Below are positions 16,622 through 24,494 of a DNA stretch of 64,000 nt, one piece after another. This DNA is from Candidatus Amarolinea dominans (GTDB lineage: Bacteria; Chloroflexota; Anaerolineae; SSC4; Amarolineaceae). Both the position numbers and the translations under genes were made by a program. Positions within the stretch are counted from its first letter, which is position 1. Each line of letters opens with the position of its first letter. The notes beneath the pieces were generated by a model. The model saw nothing but the letters and a program-made list of their open reading frames with translations. It was not told the origin of the DNA and made no database searches. Location of the stretch: NCBI GenBank assembly GCA_016719785.1, contig JADJYJ010000008.1, positions 124,001 through 188,000 of the forward strand, given 5' to 3'.

Positions 16622-17845
16622 ATGCAAAAGCGAGATAGCGACAAACCAATCCACGAGGAAGAAGATTTCGCTACCCTGTTCGCGGCCTATCTCAGTGAAA
16701 AGCAGAACCATCTACGGCCGCAGCACGGCGACTTGGTGCAGGGTATCGTGGTGGCCATCTCTGATAAGGAACTGGTCCTGGATGTCGGCGCCAAACAAGA
16801 TGGCATCGTCCCGGCCAGTGACCTGGTCAAATTGGACACCGCGGCGCGCGCCAAGCTGACGATGGGTGCGACGATGCCCGCGATTGTGGTCAATCCCCAC
16901 AACCTGGCGGGGGAGTTGATCCTCTCCGTTTACCTGTCCCAGCAGGAACAGGATTGGTTGCAAGCGCAGGAACTCCTGGAATCTGGCGCCATTACTGAGC
17001 AGGAAGTCGTTGGCCATAACCGGGGTGGTCTGACCGTGACCTTCAAGAGCATTCGCGGTTTTGTGCCGGCATCGCATCTGGCCGACTACGGACGCGCGTC
17101 GGAAGCCGAACGCGCGGAACGCCTAAGCAGTCACGTTGGGCACACGCTGCCTGTCAAGATCATCGAGGTTGACCGCAAGCAGCACCGCCTGGTGTTGTCG
17201 CATCGCCTGGCCGAACAAGAGCTGCGCGAACAGCGCCGGGCCTCACGGTTGGATCTGTTGCAGCCAGGACAGACTGTCGAAGGCCGCGTAACGGCCATTC
17301 GCCCCTTTGGCGTTTTTGTTGACATTGGCGGTGTGGATGGCCTGATCCATTTGAGTGAGCTTGATTGGCAGCTGGTCAAGAACCCGCACGATGTGGTCAC
17401 TGTGGGTGATAAGGTGCAGGTCATGGTGCTGCGCCTGGACGAGAATCGCCAACGCATTGCCCTCAGCCGACGCCGGGCGTTGCCCAACCCCTGGGAACTG
17501 ATCATACAGCGTTATCACGCTGGGCAGGTGGTCAGCGTGCGCATCACCAAGCTGATGGAGTTTGGCGCCTTTGCCGAAATCGAGAACGGCGTCGAGGGTA
17601 TGATTCACCTGTCGGAACTATCACATCGCCCCATCCGGCACCCGCGTGAAGCCGTCCAGGTGGGACAGGAACTGCCGGCGCAAATTCTGCGCATCGAGCC
17701 GGACCGCCAACGCATTGCGTTGAGTGTGCGGCGCGCCGTGACCGACTGGATAGCAGCGGATGACAACCACGCGCAGCAGGCGGGCGAAAACATTTTTATC
17801 GAGAATGATACTGCAAGCGAGCACGAATTGCGCCTGACCCCTTAG
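16622..17845 (+). CDS. rpsA: 30S ribosomal protein S1 (four S1 domains)
   Basis: 407 residues with four S1 RNA-binding repeats: GDLVQGIVVAISDKELVLDVGAKQDG (about 37-105), a divergent second repeat (GGLTVTFKSIRGFVPASHL), GQTVEGRVTAIRPFGVFVDIGGVDGLIHLSE (about 218-288) and GQVVSVRITKLMEFGAFAEIENGVEGMIHLSE (about 302-372). S1 helps place mRNA on the small subunit. The four-repeat form fits Chloroflexota, Cyanobacteria and Firmicutes rather than the six-repeat proteobacterial form. Its long leader and terminator suggest regulation by attenuation. It heads a stretch of translation genes (rpsU, infA). Confidence 0.93.
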   Translation: MQKRDSDKPIHEEEDFATLFAAYLSEKQNHLRPQHGDLVQGIVVAISDKELVLDVGAKQDGIVPASDLVKLDTAARAKLTMGATMPAIVVNPHNLAGELILSVYLSQQEQDWLQAQELLESGAITEQEVVGHNRGGLTVTFKSIRGFVPASHLADYGRASEAERAERLSSHVGHTLPVKIIEVDRKQHRLVLSHRLAEQELREQRRASRLDLLQPGQTVEGRVTAIRPFGVFVDIGGVDGLIHLSELDWQLVKNPHDVVTVGDKVQVMVLRLDENRQRIALSRRRALPNPWELIIQRYHAGQVVSVRITKLMEFGAFAEIENGVEGMIHLSELSHRPIRHPREAVQVGQELPAQILRIEPDRQRIALSVRRAVTDWIAADDNHAQQAGENIFIENDTASEHELRLTP

Positions 17846-17967
17846 GCGGAAAAGTGAAGTCTATCCCCGCTTGCAGTAGAGTACAACGATTCGCTTGTTG
17901 ATTAGACATAAATGACAGCGTCCATCTCAGGGAATGACCGGTTCTCTTCGAGAAGGGAGGTGAGACC

Positions 17968-18174
17968 ATGACAGTACAACTTCGTCCCGGTGAGTCGCAG
18001 GATAACCTGCTGAAACGCTTCCGCAAGGCAGTAGCTGAAGCACGTATCCTGCCCACAGTGCGCCAGAAACGCTGGTTCACGCCAAAGAGTGAGCTTAGGC
18101 GCATCAAGAAGCAAAAAGCCATTCGCAAGGCACGACGTACCGTACGCAAACGCGAGCTGAGAGTTCAGGTCTGA
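17968..18174 (+). CDS. rpsU: 30S ribosomal protein S21
   Basis: 68 residues, very basic, matching bS21: LRPGESQDNLLKRFRKAVAEARILP...RWFTPKSELRRIKKQKAIRKARR. Component of the small subunit platform next to S1 and the anti-Shine-Dalgarno region. A very strong RBS (GGGAGGTGA) precedes the ATG. The 120 bases between rpsA and rpsU hold no gene. A perfect 11-bp inverted repeat (GGAGTGATAGA...TCTATCACTCC) follows the gene. Confidence 0.93.
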   Translation: MTVQLRPGESQDNLLKRFRKAVAEARILPTVRQKRWFTPKSELRRIKKQKAIRKARRTVRKRELRVQV

Positions 18175-18192
18175 AGATCACGCACCGCCCGC

Positions 18193-18290
18193 GGAGTGAT
18201 AGAATGTGCTGGGCGCCCGACCCACCCGCCAATCTATCACTCCGGGAGCGGGCACGGCCTTGCGCCTGCCCGCGTGGGCGACCGCAAGGG
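18193..18290. repeat. Inverted repeat plus REP-like element, copy 2
   Basis: GGAGTGATAGA (18193-18203) and TCTATCACTCC (18233-18243) form a perfect 11-bp inverted repeat after rpsU. Directly downstream, GGCCTTGCGCCTGCCC and GGGCGACCGCAAGG repeat the element seen at 7852-7902. Confidence 0.7.
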
Positions 18291-18370
18291 TGCGCTGTGT
18301 CAATTAACACCAATAGTGCTGATTGCGACCCGGTTTTTTGCTGTATGTTATCGAAGGAGTTATTAGTCGA

Positions 18371-18598
18371 ATGTCAAAAGACGAAGAAGATAAGATTACC
18401 GTCGAAGGTACGATCACCGAAACCTTGCCCAATACCATGTTTCGCGTGGTCATGGATAACGGACACGGGGTGCTCGCCTATCTGTCGGGCAAGATGCGCA
18501 AATACTATATCCGGGTTCTGCTAGGCGACCGAGTGCGTATTGAGCTTTCACCCTATGATCTGACGCGTGGCCGTATCGTTTATCGCCACAAGAAATAA
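18371..18598 (+). CDS. infA: Translation initiation factor IF-1
   Basis: 75 residues (MSKDEEDKITVEGTITETLPN...), a single OB fold: FRVVMDNGHGVLAYLSGKMRKYYIRVLLGDRVRIELSPYDLTRGRIVYRHKK. This is the complete IF-1 pattern, with an asparagine/alanine variation (VLAYLSGKMRK instead of VLAHISGKMR). The start at 18371 is chosen over an in-frame ATG at 18323 because AAGGAG precedes it (18353-18358) and the family begins here. Forms part of a small translation gene string with rpsA and rpsU, unlike the usual location in the large ribosomal operon. Confidence 0.93.
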   Translation: MSKDEEDKITVEGTITETLPNTMFRVVMDNGHGVLAYLSGKMRKYYIRVLLGDRVRIELSPYDLTRGRIVYRHKK

Positions 18599-18641
18599 CC
18601 GCCGGACCTGGTAAGGTCTTTGACAAGTCAAACATTTTCGC

Positions 18642-18670
18642 TTGACAAGTTGCTGGATTGAAGGTATACT
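18642..18670 (+). promoter_or_regulatory. Sigma-70 promoter for the sugar ABC operon
   Basis: TTGACA (18642-18647), 17-bp spacer, TATACT (18665-18670). It lies 300 bases ahead of the binding-protein gene. The leader 18680-18945 contains an AAGAATG...CATTCTT hairpin near 18690-18722 and a T-run near 18769; no gene is seen in it. Confidence 0.85.
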
Positions 18671-18963
18671 AAAATTGCTTTAGGCGCAGCCCAAGAATGC
18701 TCCCCGCATAACCACATTCTTGTCGCGCTGCCACACATGATGCCGTTTATGTCATCGGTCTCCGTCGTTTTTTGAGGAGGTGATGGTTCGAACGAAAGAA
18801 TGCCGCCAGCAAGAAACGAGAATCAGATCGGTGTCCGAACAGGGCCTCCCCGTAGGCCGTTGAACCAGGCAGTTGAAAAGTCCTCGTTTCAATCACGCTT
18901 TCTGCGCAATCTGTGCTTGTTCTGTTTTTCTGCCTGTAACCCATTTTGAATCGGAGGAGAAGT

Positions 18964-21375
18964 ATGTTACGTAAGTTCAGTGCATTGTTCACCCTGCTCC
19001 TGGTAGTAGGCATGATCCTGAGCGCCTGCGGCGGTGTTGCAACGCCCACCGCGGCGCCCGCAGCCACCAAGGCCCCGGAAGCCACTAAGGCCCCGGAAGC
19101 CACTAAGGCTCCGGAAGCCACTAAGGCCCCGGAAGCCACCAAGGCCCCGGAAGGCCCCACGGGTACTGTGACCCTCTGGCACGCCTACGGGACCGGTAGC
19201 GCCGAAGAGAAGGCGCTGACCCAGGCCCTGGCAGCCATGAAGGCCGATATGCCCGGCGTCACAGTCAACGTCCTGCAGATTCCGTTCGACCAGGTCTTCA
19301 ACAAGTGGGAGACGGAAGTGGCAGCCGGCGGCGGCCCCGACATGTTCACCGTGCCCAATGACAACACCGGCAACCAGGCGCGCGGCGGCCTCATTGCCCC
19401 GCTGGACGACCTGCTGAAGGGCAAGACCGACGCGTTCCCGGCCGCCAGCTTCGAGGGCGCGGCCGTTGATGGCAAGGTGTACGGCGTGCCCGGCATCATC
19501 AAGGCCGTGGCGCTCTACTACAACAAGAGCACCATCCCCACCCCGCCCGCCACGACCGCCGAGCTGTTGGCGATGGTCAAGGCCGGCAAGAAGATCGAAA
19601 TCAATCAGAACAACTACCACAACTTCGGCTGGCTGACCGGCGCGTTCGGCGGCAAGCTGATGGACGCCGATGGCGTCTGCACGGCCGACAAGGGCGGCTT
19701 CGCCGATGCCTTGCAGTTCATGGCCGACCTGAAGGCCGCAGGCGCTGACTTCCAGACCGACGGCGGCAAGGCCGACACGTTGTTCCGTCAGGGCCAGGCC
19801 GACATGATCATCAACGGCCCGTGGACGCTGGGCGACTACAAGAAGGACCTCGGCGATAAGCTGGGCGTTGCTCCGATGCCCGCTGGCCCCGGTGGCCCGG
19901 CATCCCCGCTGGCTGGCGTGGACTACTGGCACATCAACCCGAATTCCGCTCCTGCGCAGCAGGCGCTGGCCGTGGATGTCGCACTCTATCTGTTTGGCCC
20001 CAAGGGCGCCCAGATTTACGCGGACGTGGCCGGCAGCCCGATGGTCGCCAAGGGCGTGGCCGCGGCTGATCCGCTGGTCAAGGCCTTTGCCGATGCAGCA
20101 GCCGCCGGTTTCCCGCGGCCGCAGAGCAAGGAATTCGGCAACTGGTGGGGTCCGTTCGGTGATGCCGTCACCAAGGTCATGGAAGGCCAGCTCAAGCCCG
20201 CGGAAGCGGTGGCAGAAGCCTGCGCGACCATGAACAAGGCCAACGGTAAGGAAACCGGCGCGGCGCCCGCTGAGAAGCTGGCCGGCACGATCACCTTGTG
20301 GCATGCCTACGGCACCGGCAGCACCGAAGAGAAGGCGCTGGCGCAGGTGCTCGAGTCGCTGAAGAAGGATCAACCTGACCTGACGGTCAATGTGCTGCAG
20401 ATTCCGTTCGACCAGGTCTTCAACAAGTGGGAGACGGAAGTGGCAGCCGGCGGCGGCCCCGACATGTTCACGGTGCCCAACGACAACACCGGCAACCAGG
20501 CCCGCGGCGGCCTCATTGCCCCGCTGGACGACCTGCTGAAGGGCAAGACCGACGCCTTCCCGCTCTCGAGCTTCGACGGCGCCAAGGTGGATGGCAAGGT
20601 CTACGGCGTGCCCGGCATCATCAAGGCCGTGGCGCTCTACTACAACAAGAGCACCATCCCCACCCCGCCCGCCACGACCGCCGAGCTGTTGGCGATGGTC
20701 AAGGCTGGCAAGAAGATCGAGATCAACCAGAACAACTACCACAACTTCGGCTGGCTGACCGGTGCGTTCGGCGGCAAGCTGATGGATGACACTGGCAAAT
20801 GCACGGCCGACGCGGGCGGCTTCGCGGACGCACTGCAGTTCATGGCCGACCTGAAGGCCGCAGGCGCTGACTTCCAGACCGACGGCGGCAAGGCCGACAC
20901 GCTGTTCCGCCAGGGTCAGGCCGACATGATCATCAACGGCCCGTGGACGCTGGGCGACTACAAGAAGGACCTCGGCGATAAGCTGGGCGTTGCCCCGATG
21001 CCCGCTGGCCCCGGTGGCCCGGCATCCCCGCTGGCTGGTGTGGACTACTGGCACGTCAACCCGAACTCCGCCCCTGAGCAGCAGGCGTTGGCCGTCGGCG
21101 CGGCGCTGTACATCTTTGGCCCCAAGGGCGCCCAGATTTACGCGGACGTGGCCGGCAGCCCGATGGTCGCCAAGGGCGTGGCCGCGGCTGATCCGCTGGT
21201 CAAGGCCTTCGCCGATGCAGCAGCCGCCGGCTTCCCGCGGCCGCAGAGCAAGGAATTCGGCAACTGGTGGGGTCCGTTCGGTGATGCCGTCACCAAGGTC
21301 ATGGAAGGCCAGCTCAAGCCCGCGGAAGCGGTGGCAGAAGCCTGCGCGACCATGAACAAGGCTAACGGTAAGTAA
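18964..21375 (+). CDS. Sugar ABC transporter binding lipoprotein with tandemly duplicated binding domain
   Basis: 803 residues. Lipoprotein signal MLRKFSALFTLLLVVGMILSAC (lipobox LSAC) followed by an ATKAPE linker repeated five times. Then come two nearly identical copies of a family 1 (MalE-like) extracellular binding protein: copy 1 is residues 67-429 (19162-20250), copy 2 residues 441-803 (20284-21372), joined by an 11-residue linker. Both start GT(V/I)TLWHAYGTGS and end ATMNKANGK, and both carry NVLQIPFDQVFNKWE and FNWWGPFGDAV-type segments. The normal family has one domain. The start has GGAGGAG right upstream. Followed by two permease genes; it should feed oligosaccharides to them. Copies differ at few positions, so the duplication is recent or kept alike by conversion. 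Confidence 0.92.
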   Translation: MLRKFSALFTLLLVVGMILSACGGVATPTAAPAATKAPEATKAPEATKAPEATKAPEATKAPEGPTGTVTLWHAYGTGSAEEKALTQALAAMKADMPGVTVNVLQIPFDQVFNKWETEVAAGGGPDMFTVPNDNTGNQARGGLIAPLDDLLKGKTDAFPAASFEGAAVDGKVYGVPGIIKAVALYYNKSTIPTPPATTAELLAMVKAGKKIEINQNNYHNFGWLTGAFGGKLMDADGVCTADKGGFADALQFMADLKAAGADFQTDGGKADTLFRQGQADMIINGPWTLGDYKKDLGDKLGVAPMPAGPGGPASPLAGVDYWHINPNSAPAQQALAVDVALYLFGPKGAQIYADVAGSPMVAKGVAAADPLVKAFADAAAAGFPRPQSKEFGNWWGPFGDAVTKVMEGQLKPAEAVAEACATMNKANGKETGAAPAEKLAGTITLWHAYGTGSTEEKALAQVLESLKKDQPDLTVNVLQIPFDQVFNKWETEVAAGGGPDMFTVPNDNTGNQARGGLIAPLDDLLKGKTDAFPLSSFDGAKVDGKVYGVPGIIKAVALYYNKSTIPTPPATTAELLAMVKAGKKIEINQNNYHNFGWLTGAFGGKLMDDTGKCTADAGGFADALQFMADLKAAGADFQTDGGKADTLFRQGQADMIINGPWTLGDYKKDLGDKLGVAPMPAGPGGPASPLAGVDYWHVNPNSAPEQQALAVGAALYIFGPKGAQIYADVAGSPMVAKGVAAADPLVKAFADAAAAGFPRPQSKEFGNWWGPFGDAVTKVMEGQLKPAEAVAEACATMNKANGK

Positions 21376-21389
21376 CCATATGGTATGAA

Positions 21390-21425
21390 CCCCGGGGAGC
21401 GTCGCCTCGATGACGCTCCCCGGGG
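21390..21425 (+). terminator. Hairpin between binding protein and permease genes
   Basis: CCCCGGGGAGCGTC (21390-21403) and GACGCTCCCCGGGG (21412-21425), a perfect 14-bp stem without a T-run. More likely a 3' stabiliser or partial terminator that raises binding-protein mRNA over permease mRNA than a full stop. Confidence 0.75.
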
Positions 21426-21485
21426 ATTTCAGGGAATTACATCGTGCCCTAGTAGCGCCTTCTCTCATCTGAAAGGGAACACCTC

Positions 21486-22553
21486 ATGGCTACTATGACA
21501 GAGCAGCCCACGCCCCGCAGCGGTTTCGCCAACTGGTGGATACGCACATCCACGACCCGCATCGCCTGGTTGTATCTGCTCCCCGCGTTCCTGGTGATGG
21601 GTATGATCACCTTCTACCCCCTGTTCTACCAAGTCTGGATGTCCACCACAGACTATAATATCAAGAATCTACGCATAGATGCCGTGGCGCCCAATCCAGC
21701 CAACCTGAGCGAAGCCTGCACCACCAACATGAAGGGCGAGTGTACGTGGGGAAGATTTGATAACTACCGCCAAATCTTCACGGGCGAATTGCCGGTTGCA
21801 ATCGCCAACTTCAGCTTCTGGAATGTGCTCGCTTTTGATCTGGTTTGGACATTCACTAACGTCCCCTTCCACGTCATCATAGGCGTGTTGATTGCCGTGT
21901 TGTTGAACACCAAAGGCCTCTGGTTCAAGCGCTTTTATCGCGCAATCTTCGTCTTGCCCATCGTCATCCCTTCGCTCGTGGTCGCCGTGGTCTGGCGCAA
22001 CATGTTCGACCCCGACTACGGCTCGATCAATCAGTTGCTTACCAGCGTCAGCCATCTATTCGGCGGCAGCACGGTAGCCGCGCGCTGGCTCGATCAGGTC
22101 AACTATCCAATCGCCGGTATTCCCCTGACCCTCTCCTATTTTGCCCTCCTGATCGCCAATATCTGGCTGGGCTGGCCGTTCATGACGATCGTGGCCACCG
22201 GCGCGCTGCAGAGCATCCCCGGTGACCTGTACGAGGCGGCTTCGATTGATGGCGCGACCGGGCGCCAGCAGTTCTTCAAGATCACCATGCCGCTCTTGCG
22301 CCCCGCGATCATCCCGGCCGCGGTGTTGGGCATGATCACGACTTTCAACCTGTTCAACCTGATCTACCTGCTATCCGGCGGTGGTCCCCTGCGCAGAACC
22401 GAAATCCTCGTCACCACGGCCTATCGCCTGGTCAACGAGAATCGCCTGTATGGTGTCGCTGCAGCCTTTAGTGTGATCATCTTCTTCGTGTTGCTGATCC
22501 TGACGCTGGCCACGAACTACGTGACCAAAGCAACAGAAAGGTATGATATCTAA
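21486..22553 (+). CDS. Sugar ABC transporter permease (MalF-like)
   Basis: 355 residues, inner membrane. Six to seven hydrophobic helices; first at IAWLYLLPAFLVMGMITFYPLFYQVWM. The ATPase-docking EAA loop is LYEAASIDGATGRQQFFKITMPLL. A periplasmic/outer loop (residues about 60-105, with two cysteines in EACTTNMKGECTWG) follows helix 1, as in MalF. Pairs with the next gene to make the translocation channel. Its TAA overlaps the next ATG (TAATG at 22551-22555). Good RBS (AAAGGGAAC) upstream. Confidence 0.92.
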   Translation: MATMTEQPTPRSGFANWWIRTSTTRIAWLYLLPAFLVMGMITFYPLFYQVWMSTTDYNIKNLRIDAVAPNPANLSEACTTNMKGECTWGRFDNYRQIFTGELPVAIANFSFWNVLAFDLVWTFTNVPFHVIIGVLIAVLLNTKGLWFKRFYRAIFVLPIVIPSLVVAVVWRNMFDPDYGSINQLLTSVSHLFGGSTVAARWLDQVNYPIAGIPLTLSYFALLIANIWLGWPFMTIVATGALQSIPGDLYEAASIDGATGRQQFFKITMPLLRPAIIPAAVLGMITTFNLFNLIYLLSGGGPLRRTEILVTTAYRLVNENRLYGVAAAFSVIIFFVLLILTLATNYVTKATERYDI

Positions 22554-23482
22554 TGTCCACTTCAGCAAACCCGCTTCCGAGTCAGCCCGTTCGCAGGAGA
22601 TTCCCCAAGCCGGACTTGCCGTATCGGAGTCAATTGATCCGCCAGTTGATTCTGTTATTCATCACCTTCATCACGCTCTTTCCGATCCTCTGGATCGTGA
22701 GCCTCTCGATTGACCCCAGCGGCCTCGCCCGCCCCACAGAGCTGCGCCTGATCCCGCCCGGTGCGTCGTTGGACGCCTACCGCAGAGTGATGGCCCAGCC
22801 GACCAACAACCCCATCACCTTCGCGCAACTTGCCTTCAATTCCTTCAAGCTGGCGATGGGCGTCTCGCTCTTTTCTGTGGGGATCGGTGTGAGCGCGGCC
22901 TATGTCTTCTCGCGCTTCAAGATTCGCGGCCAGAAGTTCCTGATGTTGGCCGTGCTCACGGTGCTGATGATGCCTTCGATCGGCTCGATCGCGCCCCTCT
23001 TTGTATTGCTCAACAAGATCCAGCTTGGGACTGGCCCCGGCGACACGCTGCGCGATTCGCTGTATGGCGTCGGCCTGGCTTGCATATCGGGTGGGCTGCC
23101 GTTTGCGATCTGGAACCTGAAGGGTTACCTGGACACCATTCCGCGCGACCTGGAAGAAGCTGCACGCATAGACGGCGCCACCATCAACCAGACCTTCCTC
23201 AAGATCATCCTGCCGCTGGCAACTCCGGCCCTGGCTGTGACTGCGTTCCTGGGTTTTCTGAGCGGATGGACCGAGTTCGCTCTGTCCTGGCAGTTCCTGA
23301 CCAAGGCCCCGAACTTCACCTTGTCAATGGCCTTGTGGAACATGACCGGCCAATACTCAGGCCAGGTGCCGTGGTCCAACTTCGCCGCGATGGCGTTGCT
23401 GGTGGCGACACCGGTTTCCGTCGTCTACCTGATGCTGCAGAAGTACATCGTCAGCGGTCTGACGATCGGCAGTGTGAAGTAG
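22553..23482 (+). CDS. Sugar ABC transporter permease (MalG-like)
   Basis: 309 residues, inner membrane partner of the MalF-like protein. Helices at LIRQLILLFITFITLFPILWIVSLSI and FKLAMGVSLFSVGIGVSAAYVFSRFKI; EAA loop LEEAARIDGATINQTFLKIILPLA; C-terminal YIVSGLTIGSVK as in MalG proteins. Translationally coupled to the upstream gene by a one-base overlap. No ATPase gene follows, so a shared MsmX/MalK-type ATPase encoded elsewhere must power the system. A terminator follows at 23524-23554. Confidence 0.92.
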   Translation: MSTSANPLPSQPVRRRFPKPDLPYRSQLIRQLILLFITFITLFPILWIVSLSIDPSGLARPTELRLIPPGASLDAYRRVMAQPTNNPITFAQLAFNSFKLAMGVSLFSVGIGVSAAYVFSRFKIRGQKFLMLAVLTVLMMPSIGSIAPLFVLLNKIQLGTGPGDTLRDSLYGVGLACISGGLPFAIWNLKGYLDTIPRDLEEAARIDGATINQTFLKIILPLATPALAVTAFLGFLSGWTEFALSWQFLTKAPNFTLSMALWNMTGQYSGQVPWSNFAAMALLVATPVSVVYLMLQKYIVSGLTIGSVK

Positions 23483-23523
23483 GCTGGCATTGGCTTCTGC
23501 CAGAGGCCGGGATTCTCAAGGAA

Positions 23524-23554
23524 AGCCGGGTTTCCAGGTGGAATCCGGCTTTTT
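23524..23554 (+). terminator. Terminator of the sugar ABC operon
   Basis: AGCCGG-G-TTTCCA, loop, TGGAAT-CCGGCT followed by TTTTT (to 23554). Confidence 0.88.
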
Positions 23555-23612
23555 GTTGCGCCCGCCGCAACTTGTGCTACAATGGATGCATGGATCACCC
23601 CCTGGCATGCGT

Positions 23613-23637
23613 GATGAGATGAGATGAGATGAGATGA
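23613..23637 (+). repeat. 5-bp tandem repeat (GATGA) x5 overlapping the Uma2 start
   Basis: Five perfect GATGA units, the last one containing the first ATG of the Uma2 gene. Each unit also supplies GAG/ATG strings, so unit number could change initiation. Confidence 0.85.
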
Positions 23638-24353
23638 CCATGGCGATCTTGCAACGGTGGCCGCTGACCGCGACCAGGGACACGATAGTTTACCCGGAAA
23701 GTGATGGCAAACCGATGGCCGAATCTGATCTGCACCGCGAAATTATGGTCTGGATTATTCAACTGCTGCAGCGTTTTTTCGCAGGGCAGCAGGTTTACGT
23801 CAGCGGCAACTTGCTCATCTACTACGAAAAGGGCAACCCGCGCAAATCGGTGGCGCCTGACTGTTTCGTGGTGTGGGATGTGGAGCCGCGGCTGCGGCTC
23901 ACCTACAAACTGTGGGAAGAAGGTCAGGCGCCGCTGGTGGTTTTCGAGGTGACGTCCAGGTCCACGCGGCGCGAGGACATGAAGGACAAGATGCGCCTGT
24001 ACGCGCAGTTGGGAGTGGAGGAGTATTATCTCTACGATCCAACGGGCGATTACCTGAAACCATCGCTGGCTGCATTCCAACGCGCAGGCGACGGCTTCGT
24101 GCCAATGCAGCCAGACAACGGCGAGATGCGCCTGGGCGATCTGACCTTTCTGCCCGCCGAAGGCGAGTCGCCGGAGTACGTCAGCCCGCGACTCGGACTG
24201 CGCCTGGCGCTGGATGAGCAGAACCGTTTGCAGTTCTACTCGGTAGCCAGCGGCCAGCGGCTGTTGAGCGATTTCGAGATCAGCCAACAGTTCGAGGCTG
24301 AGAACGCCAGGCTGCGTGCGGAACTGGCGCGGCTGCTCGGCGAACTGGCATGA
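23634..24353 (+). CDS. Uma2-family (DUF820) PD-(D/E)XK nuclease-fold protein
   Basis: 239 residues. Core: AESDLHREIMVWIIQLLQRFF, the catalytic-type pattern VAPDCFVVWDVE ... PLVVFEVTSRSTRREDMKDKMRLYAQLGVEEYYLYDP, where the aspartate, E-V-T-S motif and lysine fit the PD-(D/E)XK fold. The C-terminal 35 residues form a likely coiled coil (FEISQQFEAENARLRAELARLLGELA). Uma2 proteins are abundant in Chloroflexota and Cyanobacteria; their role is unproven. Start could be 23634 or the ATG at 23640. A perfect terminator follows. Confidence 0.88.
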   Translation: MTMAILQRWPLTATRDTIVYPESDGKPMAESDLHREIMVWIIQLLQRFFAGQQVYVSGNLLIYYEKGNPRKSVAPDCFVVWDVEPRLRLTYKLWEEGQAPLVVFEVTSRSTRREDMKDKMRLYAQLGVEEYYLYDPTGDYLKPSLAAFQRAGDGFVPMQPDNGEMRLGDLTFLPAEGESPEYVSPRLGLRLALDEQNRLQFYSVASGQRLLSDFEISQQFEAENARLRAELARLLGELA

Positions 24354-24395
24354 TCGCGTGCATTTGCTGACTGCGCCCCAAAAGCCAGAGTAATC

Positions 24396-24432
24396 ACACA
24401 GAACGCCAGCGCATCAGGCTGGCGTTCTGTGT
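24396..24432. terminator. Terminator between Uma2 gene and nrfA (convergent)
   Basis: ACACAGAACGCCAGC (24396-24410) pairs perfectly with GCTGGCGTTCTGTGT (24418-24432), 15 bp, 7-base loop, then TTGTG. Confidence 0.85.
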
Positions 24433-24494
24433 TTGTGCTCTTCACGACAAATTGCATCGTGTCCGGCCCGAAAAAGGTCGGGCAACAGGCGGCG

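Noticed and set aside
18967..21468. 833-residue open frame on the minus strand
   Set aside because: Antisense shadow of the duplicated binding-protein gene; His/Arg/Gly-rich, no RBS, no domains.
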